Source: Pythium myriotylum
Lineage: Eukaryota > Oomycota > Peronosporomycetes > Pythiales > Pythiaceae
Direction: 5' to 3'
Assembly: GCA_023091665.1 (NCBI GenBank)
Contig: JALJCQ010000009.1
Span: 992,001 to 1,056,000 of the forward strand
DNA: 64,000 nucleotides
Positions 9,932-20,265 of the stretch are shown here, piece by piece (positions within the stretch are counted from its first letter, which is position 1; each line of letters begins with the position of its first letter). The notes below the pieces were generated by a model that was not told the DNA's origin, did no database searches, and was given only the letters and a program-made list of their open reading frames with translations. The translations under genes and the position numbers were made by a program.

Positions 9932-10966
9932 TTACGTCTTCGGAAAATCTTCGCTTGAACGATATGCTGAAGGGCTCGCTAGGTCACCAACGGCCGGGGG
10001 AAGATGATTGGCAAGAAACTACATTCATTGCCGTTAGCTTTTCCTTCCACATCCCACAGATTCGTGGTACACGTACATCCATGAGCACAGGGTATTTGCG
10101 AACCCACTCAATGAACTGCGAATTGTGCAGCATGCCGTCGGGTGATACGCGGCATTCATCAAATGCTGAGTAGAATTTCTAGCAGACCGACTTAGTTGAG
10201 AGCCTCAAATCAGACAAATGACGAATGCATACCTTGGGAATAAAGTTGAACCCTTCGAGGTATTCGAGCAAGTAGTTGTAGTCTTTCTTGAGCATGCAAC
10301 CCTCACTTTCCCTGTGCAACGAAATTCTCGTTACCCTTCGCAAAGAGCCGTCGTCCGACGTCACATACCGCTCGAGCCCGTAGATGATGCCATACATCGT
10401 GAAAATGTAGCTGATGCGGTCCTCAGTGTTGCCCCTACCAAGACCACAGTGTTAGTCAGAGTCTTAGGCTCGAACTTCCGAGTGCGATGCTCTCACTCAT
10501 AGCACAGTGCGAGCGTGCACACAAACATCTCGCGGGACACGAACTCGCCATCTTCGTCTGCGAAGATCCGTGTCGTCGCCTCTGCATTGCCCAAGTTAGC
10601 TCCTTCCGAGCTTTAGTCGAACGTATCCAACAGTCGACGCACCGCCATAGAGCCGCTGCAGCAGCTTGGACGACAGCAAACCATCCTTCCTGGCCACGTA
10701 GCGGTGGTCGGAGCTCTCCACCAAGTCACCCTGCAGCCACAATCAGCGATGCCCACTCAGCGTCTCGCCACCAAACCCAACCATATCCAAGCCGATCCTC
10801 GCACCTTGAAGGTCAACCATGCGATCGCAAACTCGGCCGGTACGACTGTTCCAGCGATGCAACCACCGTGAGCCAACCACAACTACCACGATCCCCTTGA
10901 CCCGGTCCACGTACACGGCCTGCAGACGCTCGCGTGGGCGTGGGCAGTGGACGGCGCGGCCCCCAT
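9932..10966 (-). CDS. EF-hand-like protein with N-myristoylation start, eight exons
   Basis: This gene is invisible as a single reading frame. I assembled it from eight exons: 10915-10966, 10805-10845, 10643-10730, 10497-10581, 10369-10434, 10233-10311, 10077-10178 and 9932-10018. They sum to 600 nt, with all junctions in phase and introns of about 55-75 nt. The 199-residue product starts MGAAPSTAHAH, a good N-myristoylation signal (Gly2, Ser6). The middle (TRIFADEDGEFVSREMFVCT and LALCYEGNTEDRISYIF) has the spacing of an EF-hand and exit helix as in calcineurin B/NCS proteins. A second candidate is FDECRVSPDGMLHNSQFIEW. The loops lack several Ca-binding acids, so calcium binding is doubtful. 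It ends in a Ser/Pro-rich tail. A myristoylated regulatory subunit is the best guess; the first intron is the least certain. Confidence 0.6.
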
Positions 10967-11206
10967 GGCCGTGCGGCTTCAACGTCGCGTCCTGCGCTCG
11001 GAAAAACGCGGATTCCGCTCGTTCTTTCGGGCGCCGGGCGCACGGTCACTCGGCTGCGCGTGGCGACGCTCTCTCTCTGTCGTGGCGCGCGCGGCGCGGC
11101 GTTGAGTGGCGTCGTGCGGGTCGCTCTCTCGCGACGATGCCGCGTGCGATGCGGTTGAGGGAAAAAGTGGGGAAGCGTAACCGCGCCCCCAGAGGCACCA
11201 CGTAAC

Positions 11207-11400
11207 CGGGTACGATGTACCCTTCGGGTACACTCGAGTGCGTCAGAGCATGGGATGTACCCTCTCTACTCTATGGCTTCAACTGTCCATCGCGCAGTCG
11301 TCGTCGATGGGGCGTTGTCCGATTGTGAAAGGGTACACAACGTAACCTGTACCCACGCGGGGTACAGTACAGAGGAAAAGGGTACGCTGACGAAAGTGTA
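11207..11400. repeat. Cluster of GGGTAC/GTACCC elements
   Basis: Eight copies of GGGTAC or its complement GTACCC lie within about 190 bp. Two sets are close inverted pairs: GTACCC-ttc-GGGTAC near 11217 and GTACCC-acgcg-GGGTAC near 11351. The cluster sits about 240-430 bp upstream of the EF-hand-like gene start and just beyond the 3' end of the UPF0739-like gene. A regulatory role is inferred from density alone. Confidence 0.5.
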
Positions 11401-11456
11401 ACCTTGAATCTGGAGGAGAGCTGACTGGGAGAAATCTTGAAAATTACATCACCTAC

Positions 11457-12613
11457 TCAGAGGGCGACCTGGGGAAGCGTTCGAAGGGAGACCTGGACCT
11501 CGATTCGGACGAGCTCCGACTCTCGGACAATCGCTTGGAGGGATCGTCTGCATTGGTTGATGATGGTGCGGGTCGTGGAATTCGGATTGCGGCGAGACGC
11601 AGTCGCGATCAAGTGCTCGGGGGCCGAGAACTCGGCCAAGGCGAGGCGTTCCGTGTTGAGGCTATCCCCGATGCTGGCAAAAACAAACCGTGTCTCAGAA
11701 ATAGTGAGAGGCAGTGGCGTCTTGGAAGGATGGTGTACCTGAGCGACACTTGGAACAGATGGAGAGGACACAGTCCGAGGCAGTTGGGACTCGAAGACCA
11801 GAAGGGATCGTCATTGCCTTCCTCTGCCGATTGGCGGCCCACGTGATAGATCACGGGGTAGCATAAAATCAGCCCAGCCAGCGCAGTCGGGCATCCTGAT
11901 TTGAGGCCAAGGTCAATGGAGCGGCGAAAGAGAGCGCTCGTGGGTTGCGCAGTAAGATGAAGCACGAGATCTTTCGCTGCCAGCACTAGCTGCTGATGAG
12001 CCGCATCTGAGATACTAAGGAACTGTGGAGATTTGAGGTCGGCGTTGGCATCGATGAGCACTGTGGAGTGGAGGTTGGTGACGAAATCCAAGCACTTGAG
12101 CCGAACAAACTCGCCAGTGTTGACAAAAAACAGGTTATCCGCCAAACGCACCGTCGAGAGACAGTGCAAGCCATACTGCCTCCATTTTTCGTCGACTGCA
12201 AACGCATCCACCAGTGCGGCGTCGGTGTCGCACTCGAGTCGACACGAATCTACCAGACAGCTCGCTCGGATACCGAGCCCTACAAGCACAAGATCGCGCA
12301 CAAGCACGGCTAGCTGCTGGTCGTTCAACCTCTGGAGCCGATTTCTCGCATGTTTTCTCTTGTTCTTCGGCGCAACATCCGAACCTGCAGCTTCTCCACT
12401 CAATACAGTCCGCAGGCCTTTCACGAGGTTCGGCCAGTCCTGCACGAAGGAGACGATGCGCTGCGCTCGGTCCAGTGAACGAAGACGGTCCGAAGACACA
12501 GAAAGAAGCAAGCGCGATGCCTTTTTGAAGCAGTTGCGGTCTTCATGCTGGAGAAACTTGCTGATCTCACATGCGAACGCTGCGATCACGTACGTGTAGC
12601 TGCTCGACGCCAT
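11457..12613 (-). CDS. UPF0739 (C1orf74-like, DUF4504) protein
   Basis: Two exons (11739-12613 and 11457-11673; intron 65 nt, GTACAC...GCCAG) give 363 residues. The first half has a Lys/Arg-rich segment followed by an alpha/beta-like region (VLVRDLVLVGLGIRASCLVD). Later come LAGLILCYPVIYHV and SPNCLGLCPLHLFQV. This matches the order I recall for animal C1orf74/UPF0739: a hydrophobic GYP-Y block, then NCL...PL before the C-terminal strand pair. The function of the family is unknown. The start is placed at MASSSYTYVI (12613), although the frame is open nine codons upstream. It is transcribed divergently from the secreted protein gene at 12863, with 249 bp between starts. The family call is tentative; it could be an unrelated alpha/beta protein. 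Confidence 0.55.
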
Positions 12614-12862
12614 TGTCGTCGATGTGGAGACCCGCACCACGAACCACGAGGTCGTTGATTGGTTGAAAGCGGAAGATGAGCTGTAGAGTACCTCGTCTGA
12701 GTGCCATTATGTAGCCAAGTGTGAAGATTCTTGGTGACCTTTGCAATCGATGACAGTGATTGATGCATCCATCCATCGCAAACATGAGTCTCTCGCACGA
12801 GGAAAGGATTCGTCTCGTAGCCCATTCGCAGTAGCAATCTGCTTTTCCGTTCTGCACCCCCA

Positions 12863-13393
12863 ATGCCCATGCGACTAGCCTTATTTCTTGCGATTATCTC
12901 AGGAATCCACGTTGACGCGAAACACGCATCACCAAATTCGTTGGCGTTCCTTCACGCAGATGACAACACAGCTAACCACCGAATGATCAACCACTCTCGA
13001 GAGAACCAAGTATGGAGACCAGATACTCTGCAGATGCTTCGCCGGGGTCAATGTGGAGATAGCAGCCACTTTCCGAGCTGTCCACTCGGTTTCTACTGCC
13101 ACCCATGGGGGCGTGGATTCTACCAATGTCTCAGGTCTCCGGAACCCGGCGCAGTGGTCAAGCCAGACAGCGAGGTGGATGGAGACCATCTCGCGACTCT
13201 CCTCGGACTCACGTTCTCGACGTGTTTCCAAGGCTGCCGATCACTCGAAGGCTCGTGTCGAGCCATTACATTCACGCACACGGACGCCAACAAGCCCACT
13301 CGCTGCGACTTGTTCTCCAGTGCCAAACCCACGCTGCTGTTCAAGCAGGGCGCGCTCGCGAGCATTCTCTCTTTGTCGGTGCGACACCACTAA
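12863..13393 (+). CDS. Small secreted Cys-rich protein
   Basis: The 176-residue product has a clear signal peptide (MPMRLALFLAIISGIHVDA, predicted cut before KHAS). Cysteines fall in two groups: RRGQCGDSSHFPSCPLGFYC...QC, and then FSTCFQGCRSLEGSCRAITF followed by TRCDLF about 20 residues later. The second group resembles a PAN/Apple-type core (C...C..C....C..ITF.....C.L). Such modules bind carbohydrate or protein in secreted oomycete proteins. No RXLR or LFLAK motif is seen. The context (next to membrane transporters) gives no functional hint. A secreted adhesin or effector role is possible but not shown; the PAN call is weak. Confidence 0.6.
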   Translation: MPMRLALFLAIISGIHVDAKHASPNSLAFLHADDNTANHRMINHSRENQVWRPDTLQMLRRGQCGDSSHFPSCPLGFYCHPWGRGFYQCLRSPEPGAVVKPDSEVDGDHLATLLGLTFSTCFQGCRSLEGSCRAITFTHTDANKPTRCDLFSSAKPTLLFKQGALASILSLSVRHH

Positions 13394-13499
13394 GTCAGAT
13401 TCAGATTCGAGTGCGAGTTTCAGTCTCGCTGCGTAATCACATTGTGACCCCCATCCAAAATTTTCACTGGGAGAGAGAGTACGTCACTGAGACGAGGTA

Positions 13500-14894
13500 G
13501 TGTCAGTTGAGCTCCTCAACAGCTCCTCGGGCCACGAAGCCAGCATGCGTCGGCACGTCACGGGCTCGCCGGTGCCCTCGGTCGCGTCGCTGGCCCCGTC
13601 CACGCATGGCGCGAGCGAGAAGACGACGGCGCTGGTCGTGACCTGCTCGGCCATGCTCTCGCTCGCGCTGTTCCTGCGGCTGCTCATGATCTGCACGATC
13701 AACCGCAAGCTCCTTCTTCAGCAAAACTCGGCGCGCCGTCGGCGGCTCAAGCTCGTGCAGCACGCGCTCGACGTGAGCGTGTACATCGTGCTCTGGTACG
13801 CGATCAGCATCGGCATGACGCTATTCAACAAGTGGTTCCTGCGTGTCTGGGCCGACGGCGGGTACCCGTTCTCGACGACCATGACGTGTCTGAACATGTT
13901 CCTCAAGTGCCTGCTCTCGCGACTCTTTAACCACTGCAGCGCGACCAAGATGAGCCGGCTCAAGAGCAGCGTCTACTGGAAACTCGCTGTACCCATCGGT
14001 CTCTGCACGAGCCTCGATATTATGTTGTCCAACTTATCGTTCTTTTACATCACTGTCACATTCTACACGATCGTCAAGTCGGGAGGAAACGTGTGGAACC
14101 TACTCTTCTCGGTTTGCCTCGGCCACCAGCGCGCGTCGTTCGCGCTATTCTGCGTAATTCTTCTCATCTCATCGGGCATCGGGCTGGCGAGCTACGGATC
14201 GACGCAGTTCGTGCTTCACGGATTCATCCTCGTCCTCACGGCGTCCATCATTGGCACTCTGCGCTGGGTGCTCACGCAATCGCTACTCAAAGAGATGGAT
14301 GAATCCTCCAACCGTATTCTCGCGGTCGTATACTACATTTCACCGGCTAGTGCGGTCGGTCTGCTCCCCATTGCACTGTTCTCCGAAGGAAGGGATTTGC
14401 TGCACTCAAAATTCGTCACCAATTCAGCTCTTCTTGTTCAGTCGCTCGGCTTCATCTTTGTAAGCGGCTGCTTCGCATTTGCTCTCATCTTTGTCGAGAT
14501 CTTACTTGTGAAAAAGACATCGGCTTTGTCTCTCGGAATCGCTGGTAGTTTTAAAGATGTGACGCAAGTGCTTCTGGCTGTGTTCATCTTTGGCGACCAT
14601 CTCGGGCCCATCAATGTTGTGGGACTGGTCGTCGCGACCTCCGGGATGCTCATCTATACTTTTATCAAGCACGGCGAAGCTGCCAGCTCGCCTTCAGGTC
14701 GATACTCAAGGTTGCCAGTGTCTGATATACAAAACGGCAAACACGGGCCCAAAGCAAGCTCTCCAATCGCTGTAATGATGGAGGAAGGTCGTGGAACGGC
14801 AGCTTCTGCGTCTCCCAAGTCCAAGAGTGCTCTTGAGCTTACGCGGAGAGAAAGCAAAGAGTATTCCTCGGAGAAAGAGCTCATGCATGTGTAA
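13500..14894 (+). CDS. TPT/SLC35-type (DMT superfamily) transporter, copy 1
   Basis: The 464-residue intronless gene encodes about ten membrane segments of the drug/metabolite transporter fold, triose-phosphate/nucleotide-sugar subgroup (SLC35C2-like). Family-like features are LFNKWFLRVWADGGYPFSTT in the first helical hairpin, KLAVPIGLCTSLDIMLSN, FYTIVKSGG, GTLRWVLTQSLLKE, and the C-terminal VKKTSALSLGIAGSFKD segment with GD and VGLVVATSG in the last helices. The N-terminus has an extra hydrophobic stretch (LVVTCSAMLSLALFLRLLMI) before the core, and the C-terminal tail is hydrophilic and Ser-rich. Likely Golgi or endomembrane; the substrate cannot be told from sequence. It is followed 509 bp downstream by a paralogue on the same strand. 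Confidence 0.85.
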   Translation: MSVELLNSSSGHEASMRRHVTGSPVPSVASLAPSTHGASEKTTALVVTCSAMLSLALFLRLLMICTINRKLLLQQNSARRRRLKLVQHALDVSVYIVLWYAISIGMTLFNKWFLRVWADGGYPFSTTMTCLNMFLKCLLSRLFNHCSATKMSRLKSSVYWKLAVPIGLCTSLDIMLSNLSFFYITVTFYTIVKSGGNVWNLLFSVCLGHQRASFALFCVILLISSGIGLASYGSTQFVLHGFILVLTASIIGTLRWVLTQSLLKEMDESSNRILAVVYYISPASAVGLLPIALFSEGRDLLHSKFVTNSALLVQSLGFIFVSGCFAFALIFVEILLVKKTSALSLGIAGSFKDVTQVLLAVFIFGDHLGPINVVGLVVATSGMLIYTFIKHGEAASSPSGRYSRLPVSDIQNGKHGPKASSPIAVMMEEGRGTAASASPKSKSALELTRRESKEYSSEKELMHV

Positions 14895-15403
14895 TAGAAA
14901 CTCGAGATGAACAATAGGATACTATTCGATGCTGCACGCTATGCGAGGTTTCTTGTGACGAAAGATCGCTCTCTGTGGCAGCGAGATGGGAGAGGGTATT
15001 ATTGGCCCTTGCGTCAAACGAGACAATACCTTGGTGCATTTTTCTCGTGTCCAAAGTGGTAAAAGTTCAGAAAAAAACTGAAACGGCATGAGGGTTCTTT
15101 TTTTTGTGGGCAGTTTCACCAAGACGACGCACAACAGATGCATCCTACAACATTTGGTCTGGACTGATTAGATCCGGTGTTTTGACACAAACCAATAAAG
15201 AACCCCAATCACAAGGCTGGAGAGTTTCTCACCAGACGACAACCCGTTCTTACGTGCCGTATCCAGTTGATATGCTGGACTCCAACACGAGTGCAACCCA
15301 AACTGTTGGTTGGCAGACTTTACATGCTGGCAGAGACGTTCTCCTACGATCCCTCGACGGATCAACGACACTCGCATTCACGCGCGGCGAGCTGACCACT
15401 TGA
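14895..15403. other. Spacer between tandem transporters
   Basis: This holds the 3' end of copy 1 and the promoter of copy 2. Short T/A runs (a poly-T near 15100) and no gene are visible. Confidence 0.4.
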
Positions 15404-16594
15404 ATGCAGGCAGATCCGGTGAGTCAGGGTATCGTCATTCGCCATTGTTGCCCATCCGCACTAGCCATGGATACCGGTCGCTATTGCTCTTCACCTCGAT
15501 TTCGCTATGCCGTCCAGGTCTTCGCATGCATGGGCCTTTCGACTGCCATCAGCGTGGCGATGACACTGTATCTCAAATGGTTTCTCCGTGTTTGGTCCGA
15601 TGGTGGATATCCCTTTGCAACAACTATGACATGCGTATCCACGTTCTTCCAGTGGCTTTTCTCGATCGTGATCAGCGCTTTCAGCAAGACGAAACCCCCA
15701 AGCCTGTCGCGCTCAGCATACTGGAAACTAGCTGTCCCCATTGGCTTGTGCACGAGTCTTGATTTTCTCTGCTCAAACCTCGCGCTACTTTACATCACAG
15801 TCACCTTCTTCACCATTGTCAAGGCTTCGTCCCACGTCTGGACACTACTATTTTCTGTATGGCTAGGCCACCAGCGAGCGACGTGGCCGCTAGTTGCGGT
15901 TATTGTCCTGATCTCGTCAGGCATCGCGCTCTCCAGCTACGGCGCAACCTCATTCAACATCACAGGCTTCCTCCTAGTTCTCGCGGCGGCTGTCTTAGGA
16001 ACACTCCGGTGGGTGCTGACGCAGTCGCTGTTGGAAGAGATCCCCAACTCTCCTAACCAGATTCTAGCGATCGTCCACTACACCTTACCCGCCAGTTCGC
16101 TTGGTCTACTTCCTGTCGCAATTGTGTATGAGGGCAAGGATCTCATCAAGTCCAAGTTCGTCACACAATCCACTCTACTGCTTGAGTCCTCTGGGCTTAT
16201 CCTTGGGTTGGCGGTGTTTGGATTTGCTCTCGTTGTCGTGAAGATACTACTGGTGAAGAAGACGTCGGCACTCACACTGGGGATCACAGGCAGCATTCGG
16301 GACATCACCCAAATTTTGTTTGCTGTGATGCTCTTTGGAGACTCCCTTCCACTTGTTAACTCCGTGGGCTTAGCCGTTGCAATGAGCGGTATGCTTCTGT
16401 ATGCAATTTTGAAGAACCGTGATGCCAACGAAGAAGAAGTTCTCTCGAGATGTTGTAGAGACACTGACGGCACTGAAGAAGATCTGGAGCAAGGCAGAAC
16501 GACCCCACGAGATCTTGACGCATCGAATTACGAGTTAGTTCATTCGCCTAAACATGAGAGCTCGGATTTGAGATCACCGACGCAGCAGATGTAA
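15404..16594 (+). CDS. TPT/SLC35-type (DMT superfamily) transporter, copy 2
   Basis: The 396-residue paralogue of the upstream gene is clearly a tandem duplicate. Shared blocks include LKWFLRVWSDGGYPFATTMT, KLAVPIGLCTSLDFLCSN, TLRWVLTQSLLEE and VKKTSALTLGITGSIRD. Ten or so membrane segments and a short acidic cytosolic tail are visible. Compared with copy 1 it lacks the extra N-terminal hydrophobic segment and has a shorter N-terminus. The start could also be the Met at 15470 (MDTGRYCSSPRFRY), which removes a Cys-rich leader. GC content at third positions is lower than in copy 1, so the two copies have diverged for some time or under different expression. Confidence 0.85.
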   Translation: MQADPVSQGIVIRHCCPSALAMDTGRYCSSPRFRYAVQVFACMGLSTAISVAMTLYLKWFLRVWSDGGYPFATTMTCVSTFFQWLFSIVISAFSKTKPPSLSRSAYWKLAVPIGLCTSLDFLCSNLALLYITVTFFTIVKASSHVWTLLFSVWLGHQRATWPLVAVIVLISSGIALSSYGATSFNITGFLLVLAAAVLGTLRWVLTQSLLEEIPNSPNQILAIVHYTLPASSLGLLPVAIVYEGKDLIKSKFVTQSTLLLESSGLILGLAVFGFALVVVKILLVKKTSALTLGITGSIRDITQILFAVMLFGDSLPLVNSVGLAVAMSGMLLYAILKNRDANEEEVLSRCCRDTDGTEEDLEQGRTTPRDLDASNYELVHSPKHESSDLRSPTQQM

Positions 16595-16899
16595 CGCAAC
16601 TATTGTCATCCTGCAAATCGTGATACCTGCTAGGCGAATCTAGAATGATAAACTATCAACCCCATGGAAAGAATTGAAACATACAAACACGCAACAGGCT
16701 CCAAAGTCACATACGACATTTAGCTAGCTGACGATTGACGCAAGTTTAAATGATAGCTTAGATTCTCGCTCATTGAAACGGACAACAGCCTCCACGGCTA
16801 CAAATGCGCAATGACCAACTCGTGAGATAATCATTATCTAGTCAGCCAGCAGAACCGACGATCTTGATGCGAAACTGATAAATATACTCGGCAGTATCC
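16595..16899. other. Convergent 3' spacer
   Basis: This AT-rich stretch lies between the 3' ends of transporter copy 2 and PAAF1. I see nothing else in it. Confidence 0.4.
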
Positions 16900-18455
16900 T
16901 CATGCCGTGAACCGGGGGATATACTCGCGGACAAGGCCATCACGACACGCGGAAAAGACGCGATGAGTAGAAGATGACACCGCAAGATCACGAACGGGAT
17001 CGTACTCTGGGCCCGTCAGTTCAAGTGATACAAGCGGTGGGCCTTTAGCGTGCTGAAGCAAGTTGCTCCAGTTGGAGCATGTTCCGTCTCCCTGAGCGGT
17101 CCACACGCTGCCACGATCGTCACCAGGAATAACAATGCGGTGGATTGCGCCAGTACCCCGTGAAACAGCATGAACGGGCGAGCTTGACAACCACGAAAAC
17201 CATTAGAGATCGCACGACGAGGTCAGTCACACCCTTCGCACCTGCTGTGTCGTAAATCCCAAGTCATCAGGGTGCCATCCTCCCCACCAGTCACGAGCAT
17301 GGGAATTCCACTCGAAGATGTTGCCGCACACGATAGAACCGAAGCCGTGCAAACTAGATCCAGGGCCTAACACGAAACAGAACGCGTCGGTCATAGAAAT
17401 CCGTGCAGGAAAGAAACTCGACTAGCTTACAAGGTCTCGTGCGCGAACGTCGATCCCCAACACTTTGCCGTTTTCCAGACCCGTAAAGAGAATTTTCCCC
17501 TCCGTCTCGAACTCGTTCACACCGCTCGATTCATCTCCGCTCGGTAGCGTTGCTAGCGATGTATTCATATCATCCAGCAAGGCGAGGCACTGCGCCGGAC
17601 TTGTATCTTCGTTGTTCCACGCAGCGACAATCTCTTGGTTTCCACAGCACCACAGATGCACCGCACCGTCGGACGCGCTTGCTGTACGAACACTGACACG
17701 GTCAAGACGACGACCTATTGGATCAAGCTCCAAACCAAATACTCACAGACAACATTGCGACCTCGTCCGACCACAGCCAGATCCGTGACGCCACCTCGAT
17801 GGCCCTTGAGCACCGCCGCACAGCGCCCATTCTCGACGCTCCAGATGCGCAGCGTGAAATCAAGCGAGCCTGTGAGCACGACCTTGCTGCTGGGAAAAAA
17901 CGCGGCGCGTGTCACGTCAAGCATGTGGCCCTCGAGGGGTCTCGCCGTTTTGTTCTCGCCCAGATTCCACAGTGAACACTTGCCGTCAGCGCCGCCTGCC
18001 ACCACGAATTGCTCGTCCGGAGACACATCGACGCTCAGAAGCTGCGGACGCACCACGCGGTGGCTCGTAATCGGCTCGATCTCGCGGAATTCGTCGGGGA
18101 GGCTCGCCGGGACCGGCGCGAAGACGTCGAGCGACTCGCGCGGGGCCTGGAACACCACGCGCAAGAGATCCGCGTCGTCCGCCGAGGCCGCGCGCACTTG
18201 GACCCAGTCGCTTCCGCGTTGCGTGACTTGCACGAGGTGCGCGGCGTTGTCTTTGCCGTGGGACGCGGTCGCGGCGTCGGCGAGCGGCAGCTCGAAGGTC
18301 GCGTTCACGCGGCTCTCGACGTCCACGCGCGGCGCGTCGCCGCCGCAGAAGCGCAGCGTGCGCTCGCGGACGTTCAGCCAGCAGCTCTCGCGCGGCTGCA
18401 GGTGCCAGTCGGGCTGCAGGTCGGCGTAGAAGGCCCTCGGCGTCGGCGTCGCCAT
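16900..18455 (-). CDS. PAAF1: Proteasomal ATPase-associated factor 1 (Rpn14-like WD40 protein)
   Basis: PAAF1/Rpn14 is a WD40 chaperone that binds proteasomal ATPases and assists assembly of the 19S base. Four exons (17747-18455, 17431-17681, 17242-17366, 16900-17182) with introns of 65, 64 and 59 nt give 455 residues. An N-terminal non-repeat region with DWHLQPRESCWLNV precedes WD repeats that align by eye with human PAAF1: LEGHMLDVTRAAFFPSSKVV, SLDFTLRIWS, LKGHRGGVTDLAVVGRGRNV, and near the C-terminus GPEYDPVRDLAV and CRDGLVREYIP. The last motif pair (stretch of Asp-Pro-Val-x-Asp, then CRDGLVR) is especially typical. It diverges from the PDZ protein gene with 117 bp between starts, so a shared promoter is likely. 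Confidence 0.88.
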
Positions 18456-18572
18456 GGTCGTGGTTCCGACAGTTAGGTGAGGTATCTTGGGGTGGCGCCA
18501 ATTCTCGAATTTTGAAAAAAAGACGAGGGTCTTAAGTACGGATGAGTTGGAAACGCACTTAGTGGGAGCTCC

Positions 18573-20228
18573 ATGAAAGGCCGCAATGGAAAGATTCGTT
18601 GGATCGGATCCGCGGAAAAAGACATGGCGACGGCAGGCGATCTCTTCGGCGAGAAGGCGGCGAGCGAAGGGACAGCGACGCGCGGAGCCGCCATGGCGAC
18701 GTTCCTGCGGTCGGCGATCGGCCGCGCGAGCGAGAGACTCGTAGCGACGGCCGCCTCGGCGAAGCTGTCGGTCGTCGCAGAACAGCCAGAGGAAGACAAC
18801 CAGAGCCACGACAAGCCCGCCGACGGAGACAGCGCGCTGGACGAGCGACACATCAAAGAGGAAGCAGCTGTAGCTTGTTGCGAGACTGCGAGCTCAAGTG
18901 ACATGGAAGTGGAGGAGGAAGAGGAGGAGCACGATGCGCCGCAATTCGAGGTGCAGATCCACGAAACGCCCAAGCAATCCAAAAGCGCACCGAGTATTGA
19001 CGACGACACGCTGTCAAAAGCAGAGCAATGGGCATATTGCGACGTTCTTCTGCGGCCAGATGAATGGGGATTCGGCTTTAACCTGACCGTGAAGCCCACT
19101 CCGGACGGCTACCGCTATTCGACTGCGACCTCTATAATCTTAGTGGCGTCGTTTCGTCGACTTCATGGAGAAGACGTTGGGCCAGCAGAGGCCTGTGGGA
19201 AGATTCGAGTTGGAGACATCCTCTATTCCATCGACGGCGAGCGAGTCTCGACACTAGAAGCTGTGGCTGCGAGTCTGGGCACCGTGGCCGAGTTAGATTC
19301 TACCGGAAAGTCGTCCGTGCTACTTCGATTTCTTCGTCCAATTGGAGCTGTTTGCGAAGCGCCCACAGCAGTCCACAGCTTACCTGTAACTAAAGAATCT
19401 CTCACAAGTCTGCTTGAAAGCCGCCCAGATATTGCAATGCTCATCCGTGAGCTGGTTCTTAAGAACCAAAGTCTAGAGGAGCAGCTTCTGGCGAGTCGGC
19501 ACAAGCAAGAAGAGCAGCGCATCCAACTTGATCAGCTGCACACGCTCTACGCAAAGACACAACTAGAAAACTGGACCGCGACAAAGCCATTTGCGCGACG
19601 AAGCGCAGTCGACTCATCCTCATTCGCGAAACCTCGAGCTGCGCTGTCATCTGCTGCCGCCCGACTGATGGGCACGAATCCGATGCAGTACGACGTCGAG
19701 TTCGCCATCAGAGCAGAGTGTGAGCGTCTTACGCGCAAGTTTGAACAGCAACTCTCAGCTGAGAGGAATGCTCTCCAAACGAAGTTTGATGCTCGCCTCG
19801 AAGCCATTTGCTCTGCAGCCGATAAGAAGATCGCCATGTTGGAGTTTGGTGTGAAGCAGCTGCTTTCGAGACCAGCGACCGTGGCTGATGGAGATGATTC
19901 AGGAGAAAGCAGTGCCTGCCCTGCTGAGGTCTCACCGCATGTAGTTGCCTTACGGCACCAGTTAGTGCATCGAACAACGCGGAGCCGGAGTTGTGTACTC
20001 TGTTTGCTATCAGGCGAGTTTGAGGCGATGGATTTTGAGTGTACGACCCGCCAAGATGCTTGCCGAGATGAGATCGTCAAGATCTTAAAAGAGAATGCAG
20101 TCCTCATTTCACAAAAAGGTGATACTGGGATCCGAGACCTACAAAACAGCAAGATAGTTGGAGATAGTCGAGTAGAACTAGCTACTCCAGAGATCGTCGA
20201 AAGATGTAATTCTGACGCAGAACCATGA
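18573..20228 (+). CDS. PDZ-domain coiled-coil protein
   Basis: The 551-residue product has an acidic disordered N-terminus. A PDZ-like domain lies at about residues 150-255: the carboxylate-binding GFGFNL loop appears in DEWGFGFNLTV, followed by ACGKIRVGDILYSIDGERVS and a terminal strand SVLLRFLRP. After it come coiled-coil stretches (ELVLKNQSLEEQLL; RAECERLTRKFEQQLSAER; DEIVKILKENAVL). A patch near residue 480 (RTTRSRSCVLCLLSG) interrupts the coiled coil and could be an unrecognised intron, but I found no splice that improves the frame. It may be a scaffold protein. Orthologues cannot be named. It converges on the WD40-TPR gene with a 37 bp gap. Confidence 0.65.
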   Translation: MKGRNGKIRWIGSAEKDMATAGDLFGEKAASEGTATRGAAMATFLRSAIGRASERLVATAASAKLSVVAEQPEEDNQSHDKPADGDSALDERHIKEEAAVACCETASSSDMEVEEEEEEHDAPQFEVQIHETPKQSKSAPSIDDDTLSKAEQWAYCDVLLRPDEWGFGFNLTVKPTPDGYRYSTATSIILVASFRRLHGEDVGPAEACGKIRVGDILYSIDGERVSTLEAVAASLGTVAELDSTGKSSVLLRFLRPIGAVCEAPTAVHSLPVTKESLTSLLESRPDIAMLIRELVLKNQSLEEQLLASRHKQEEQRIQLDQLHTLYAKTQLENWTATKPFARRSAVDSSSFAKPRAALSSAAARLMGTNPMQYDVEFAIRAECERLTRKFEQQLSAERNALQTKFDARLEAICSAADKKIAMLEFGVKQLLSRPATVADGDDSGESSACPAEVSPHVVALRHQLVHRTTRSRSCVLCLLSGEFEAMDFECTTRQDACRDEIVKILKENAVLISQKGDTGIRDLQNSKIVGDSRVELATPEIVERCNSDAEP

Positions 20229-20265
20229 AATTGTAAATCTTCCACTTGCAGCATCTCCTCACGCC

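Noticed and set aside
10743..11205. Several short frames near 11 kb read as separate genes
   Set aside because: The minus-strand pieces are better explained as exons and introns of the EF-hand-like gene; the plus-strand ones are Arg-rich shadows.
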